Part shown: positions 12,240-14,120 of the stretch, piece by piece
Layout of the letters: each line of letters opens with the position of its first letter
How positions within the stretch are numbered: the first letter of the stretch is position 1
From: an uncultured Oscillibacter sp.
Lineage (GTDB): Bacteria > Bacillota > Clostridia > Oscillospirales > Oscillospiraceae
Direction of reading: 5' to 3'
DNA: 14,120 nucleotides
Assembly: GCA_946530565.1 (NCBI GenBank)
Contig: CAMNAE010000014.1
Location: forward strand, 1 to 14,120
Program-made: the position numbers and the translations under genes
Notes under the pieces: generated by a model
The model's input: only the letters and a program-made list of their open reading frames with translations
Databases searched by the model: none
Told to the model about the DNA's origin: nothing

Positions 12240-12590
12240 ATGGACAAGGATTTGAGCTATTACATGGCCCTCCCGTACCGGGTGGAGATCATTGCCGACA
12301 GGGAAGAGGGTGGCTTTGCGCTCTCCTGCCCGGAGCTGCCCGGCTGCGTGACGACGGCGGAGACGGCGGAAGAGGGGCTGCGCCTTTTGGAGGACGCCAA
12401 ACGCGAGTGGCTCGCGGCCTGCCTGGAAGACGGCGTCCCGATCCCGGAGCCGGCAAAGCTCGAGGACTACAGCGGTCAGTTCAAGCTGCGCATTCCGAGA
12501 TCCCTGCACGCGCGTCTTGCGCGCCGCGCCAAAGAAGAGGGCGTCTCGATGAATCAGTACTGCGTCTATCTTCTGAGCCGCGGGGCTTAA
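12240..12590 (+). CDS. hicB: HicB-type antitoxin
   Basis: The 116-aa antitoxin has an N-terminal degenerate RNase H-like domain: 'YRVEIIADREEGGFALSC' then 'PELPGCVTTAETAEEGLRLL'. The linker is 'GVPIPEPAKLEDYSGQ' and the C-terminal ribbon-helix-helix is 'KLRIPRSLHARLARRAKEEG' followed by 'VSMNQYCVYLLS'. It blocks HicA and should repress the operon. Of several possible starts (GTG 12231, ATG 12234, ATG 12240), the last is best placed: GAGGAG (12226-12231) lies eight bases upstream, but overlaps or nearly touches the others. The last codons of hicA supply the ribosome binding site, so the two are tightly linked. Base composition resembles the core genome. Confidence 0.88.
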   Translation: MDKDLSYYMALPYRVEIIADREEGGFALSCPELPGCVTTAETAEEGLRLLEDAKREWLAACLEDGVPIPEPAKLEDYSGQFKLRIPRSLHARLARRAKEEGVSMNQYCVYLLSRGA

Positions 12591-12609
12591 AGGCGGCATG
12601 ACAAAAACC

Positions 12610-12656
12610 AACAGGCGGAGCGCGATCCCGTTCGTGGGACCGGCGCTCCGCCTGTT
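12610..12656. terminator. Bidirectional terminator between hicB and rpoN
   Basis: A perfect 14-bp stem (12610-12623 and 12643-12656, AACAGGCGGAGCGC type) carries an inner CCC/GGG stem. It is followed by GTTTGTATG on the plus strand and by GGTTTTTGT on the minus strand. It ends both the hicAB and the convergent rpoN transcripts. Confidence 0.82.
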
Positions 12657-12670
12657 GTTTGTATGTCTCT

Positions 12671-14044
12671 TTACTGCCCGCCCTCCGCGGCGCGGCGTTT
12701 TCTCACCGCGGCCGAGGGGATCTCGAGCTCCTGGCGGTAGGCCGCGACCGTGCGGCGGCTCACGTTGATGCCGAGCGACCTGAGGGCCGAGGCGAGCGCG
12801 TCGTCTGAAAGCGCGCTGTGCGGATCCTCGGCATCGATCAGGCGCTTTAATTGCCGCAGGGCCATGCCGCGGCTCGCGCCGCCCTGGGTGACCGGGGTCG
12901 AGAAGAGCTCGCGCAGCGGAAGCGTTTTGCCGTTGAATAAAATCGTCTTATCCTTCACCGCGCGGCTGATCGTGCTCGGGTGGAGCCCCAGCGCGTCGGC
13001 GATCTCCTGCAGCGTCAGCGGCGCGGGACCAGCGCTGCGGCCGCTCAAAAACGCGTCCTGCGCGGTGAGCACATAGCGCAGGACCTTGGTGATCGTGCCC
13101 TCGCGGTAGTCCAGATCCTGCAGGAGCCTGCGCGCCTTCTGGTGGTTTTCGCGCAGGTAGCTCTGTACCTCGCCCTCGCTCTCCTTCATCATCTGCTCGT
13201 ATTCGGGGTTCACGCTGACCTTCGGCAGCGCCGCGCGGTTATACGAGATCGCATAGCCGTCCTCGGAGTGCTGCACGACAGCCTCGGGCACGGTGAAGGC
13301 CGTGCTCTCGCCGCCCGGGTAGCCGCGGGAGGGGATCGGGTTGAGCGCACGCACCGCGTCGCAGGCGCGTTTGGCCTCGGCCTTTGAGACGCCGAGCCGT
13401 TTGGCGATCGCGCCGAGATCGTCTTTGGCGAGGAGCGGGAGGCACTCGTTGACGACCTTGAGCGTCGCTGCGTTGAAGGAATGGCTCTGCGCGAGCTGCA
13501 GCACCAGGCACTCCTGCAAAGAGCGCGCGCCGACGCCCGTCGGCGTGAGGTCCTGCACGATATAGAGCGCCTGCTGCACGCAGCACAGCGGCGCGCCGGT
13601 AAGATCGGCGATCTCCTCGAGCGATTCGTCCAGATACCCGCGCGCGTTCAGGCTCTCGACGATGAAATGCGCAAGCGGGAGGTATTTCCTGGGGATCGAA
13701 CGGTCGGAGTTCAATTGATCGTGGAGCTGCTGCGTGAACGTCTCGCCCGGAGCAGCGAGGTCGGCATATTCCGATATATCCGCGCTGTCGGCCCGGCGCT
13801 TGACGCGGCGCTCAAAGATGTCGTCGCCGATCTCTTCCTTCCAGACCTTGTCCTCGACCGGCCGCGCGGGCTCGGCCTGGATGCCGGCGGGCAGGGAGGC
13901 GGCATCGACGTCGAGCATCGGGTTCTCGGTGGCGAGCTCGTTGAGATATTCCTGCAGCGACAGAAGAGGCAGCTGCAATATTTTCATGGACTGCTGCATG
14001 GCGGCAGACATCAGCTGCCGCTGTTCCTGGACCTGGCCAAGCAT
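12671..14044 (-). CDS. rpoN: RNA polymerase sigma-54 factor RpoN
   Basis: The 457-aa sigma factor directs RNA polymerase to -24/-12 promoters and needs an AAA+ enhancer-binding protein. Region I (residues 1 to about 48) is Gln/Leu-rich: 'QRQLMSAAMQQSMKILQLPL' then 'LSLQEYLNELATENPML'. A short acidic linker follows, then the core-binding region ('QLHDQLNSDRSIP', 'ESLNARGYLDESLEEIADL') and the helix-turn-helix 'LTLQEIADALGLHPSTISRA', then 'LPLRELFSTPV'. The C-terminal RpoN box is 'SRRTVAAYRQELEIPS' (canonical ARRTVxKYRE). Length is typical and all regions are intact. AAAGGCGG lies about 11 bases before the ATG at 14044. No enhancer-binding protein or -24/-12 promoter is visible in the window, so its targets are elsewhere. 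Confidence 0.95.
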   Translation of the reverse strand: MLGQVQEQRQLMSAAMQQSMKILQLPLLSLQEYLNELATENPMLDVDAASLPAGIQAEPARPVEDKVWKEEIGDDIFERRVKRRADSADISEYADLAAPGETFTQQLHDQLNSDRSIPRKYLPLAHFIVESLNARGYLDESLEEIADLTGAPLCCVQQALYIVQDLTPTGVGARSLQECLVLQLAQSHSFNAATLKVVNECLPLLAKDDLGAIAKRLGVSKAEAKRACDAVRALNPIPSRGYPGGESTAFTVPEAVVQHSEDGYAISYNRAALPKVSVNPEYEQMMKESEGEVQSYLRENHQKARRLLQDLDYREGTITKVLRYVLTAQDAFLSGRSAGPAPLTLQEIADALGLHPSTISRAVKDKTILFNGKTLPLRELFSTPVTQGGASRGMALRQLKRLIDAEDPHSALSDDALASALRSLGINVSRRTVAAYRQELEIPSAAVRKRRAAEGGQ

Positions 14045-14053
14045 GTGAAATCG

Positions 14054-14106
14054 CCGCCTTTGAGAAGTTTTTCACAAATTCTGCGTTCATCATACCATAA
14101 AGGCGG
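14054..14106. repeat. 8-bp inverted repeat spanning the rpoN control region
   Basis: CCGCCTTT (14054-14061) and AAAGGCGG (14099-14106) are perfect complements 37 bases apart. One arm is the rpoN ribosome binding site; the other is in the promoter spacer upstream of the -10. Confidence 0.6.
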
Positions 14107-14117
14107 TCAAAATGCAA
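14089..14117 (-). promoter_or_regulatory. rpoN promoter
   Basis: Minus strand: TTGCAT (14117-14112), a 17-base spacer and TATGAT (14094-14089), with TG one base upstream of the -10. Transcription would start near 14082, about 38 bases before the rpoN ATG. Confidence 0.7.
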
Positions 14118-14120
14118 CTG

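Overview
The window is a compact, GC-rich bacterial chromosome segment. Strong AGGAGG-type ribosome binding sites, consensus sigma-A promoters, DegV, a DUF368 protein, an anaerobe-type ThiH and a terminator-like leader upstream of thiS all point to an anaerobic Firmicute of the class Clostridia, probably an Oscillospiraceae-like gut lineage. That placement is inferred from gene content and style; no marker gene here fixes the species.

Region 1 (1-3360, plus strand) is envelope and lipid biology. It holds the C-terminal end of RecQ, a two-HKD cardiolipin synthase, a DUF368 (PopT-type) polyprenyl-phosphate transporter and a translationally overlapping flavin-binding split-barrel protein. A two-way terminator closes it against the convergent degV.

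Region 2 (3378-4990, minus strand) has a DegV lipid-binding protein and a small P-loop protein of unknown role. Each has its own promoter, and the P-loop gene has its own terminator.

Region 3 (5030-8882, minus strand) is a thiazole-branch thiamin operon in the order thiS-thiG-thiH-tenI-thiF. It is driven by a near-perfect promoter. Almost at once comes an intrinsic terminator with a second small hairpin nested inside it, ahead of thiS. This matches the architecture of the HMP-PP riboswitch class (thiS motif), in which the aptamer is embedded in a terminator; no TPP riboswitch is visible. The operon makes thiazole phosphate: ThiF adenylates ThiS for sulfur loading, ThiH makes dehydroglycine from tyrosine, ThiG builds the ring, and TenI is the presumed tautomerase. 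A leader sensing HMP-PP would match thiazole supply to pyrimidine supply.

Region 4 (8935-10575, plus strand), divergent from the thi operon, is one strongly promoted gene for a secreted protein with BspA-type leucine-rich repeats followed by four DUF4214-like repeats.

Region 5 (10630-12656) is a toxin-antitoxin island, partly of visibly lower GC. It contains a RelB/DinJ-like ribbon-helix-helix antitoxin gene (TTG start) overlapping a zeta-type P-loop kinase gene, a small orphan coding fragment, and a divergent hicAB module. Each module has a palindrome beside its promoter that could be an autoregulatory operator.

Region 6 (12671-14120, minus strand) is rpoN (sigma-54) with its own promoter, whose -10 region is flanked by an 8-bp inverted repeat.

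The most interesting items are the terminator-embedded thiS leader and the unusual pairing of a DinJ-like antitoxin with a zeta-like kinase. I see no CRISPR array, tRNA, rRNA or insertion sequence.
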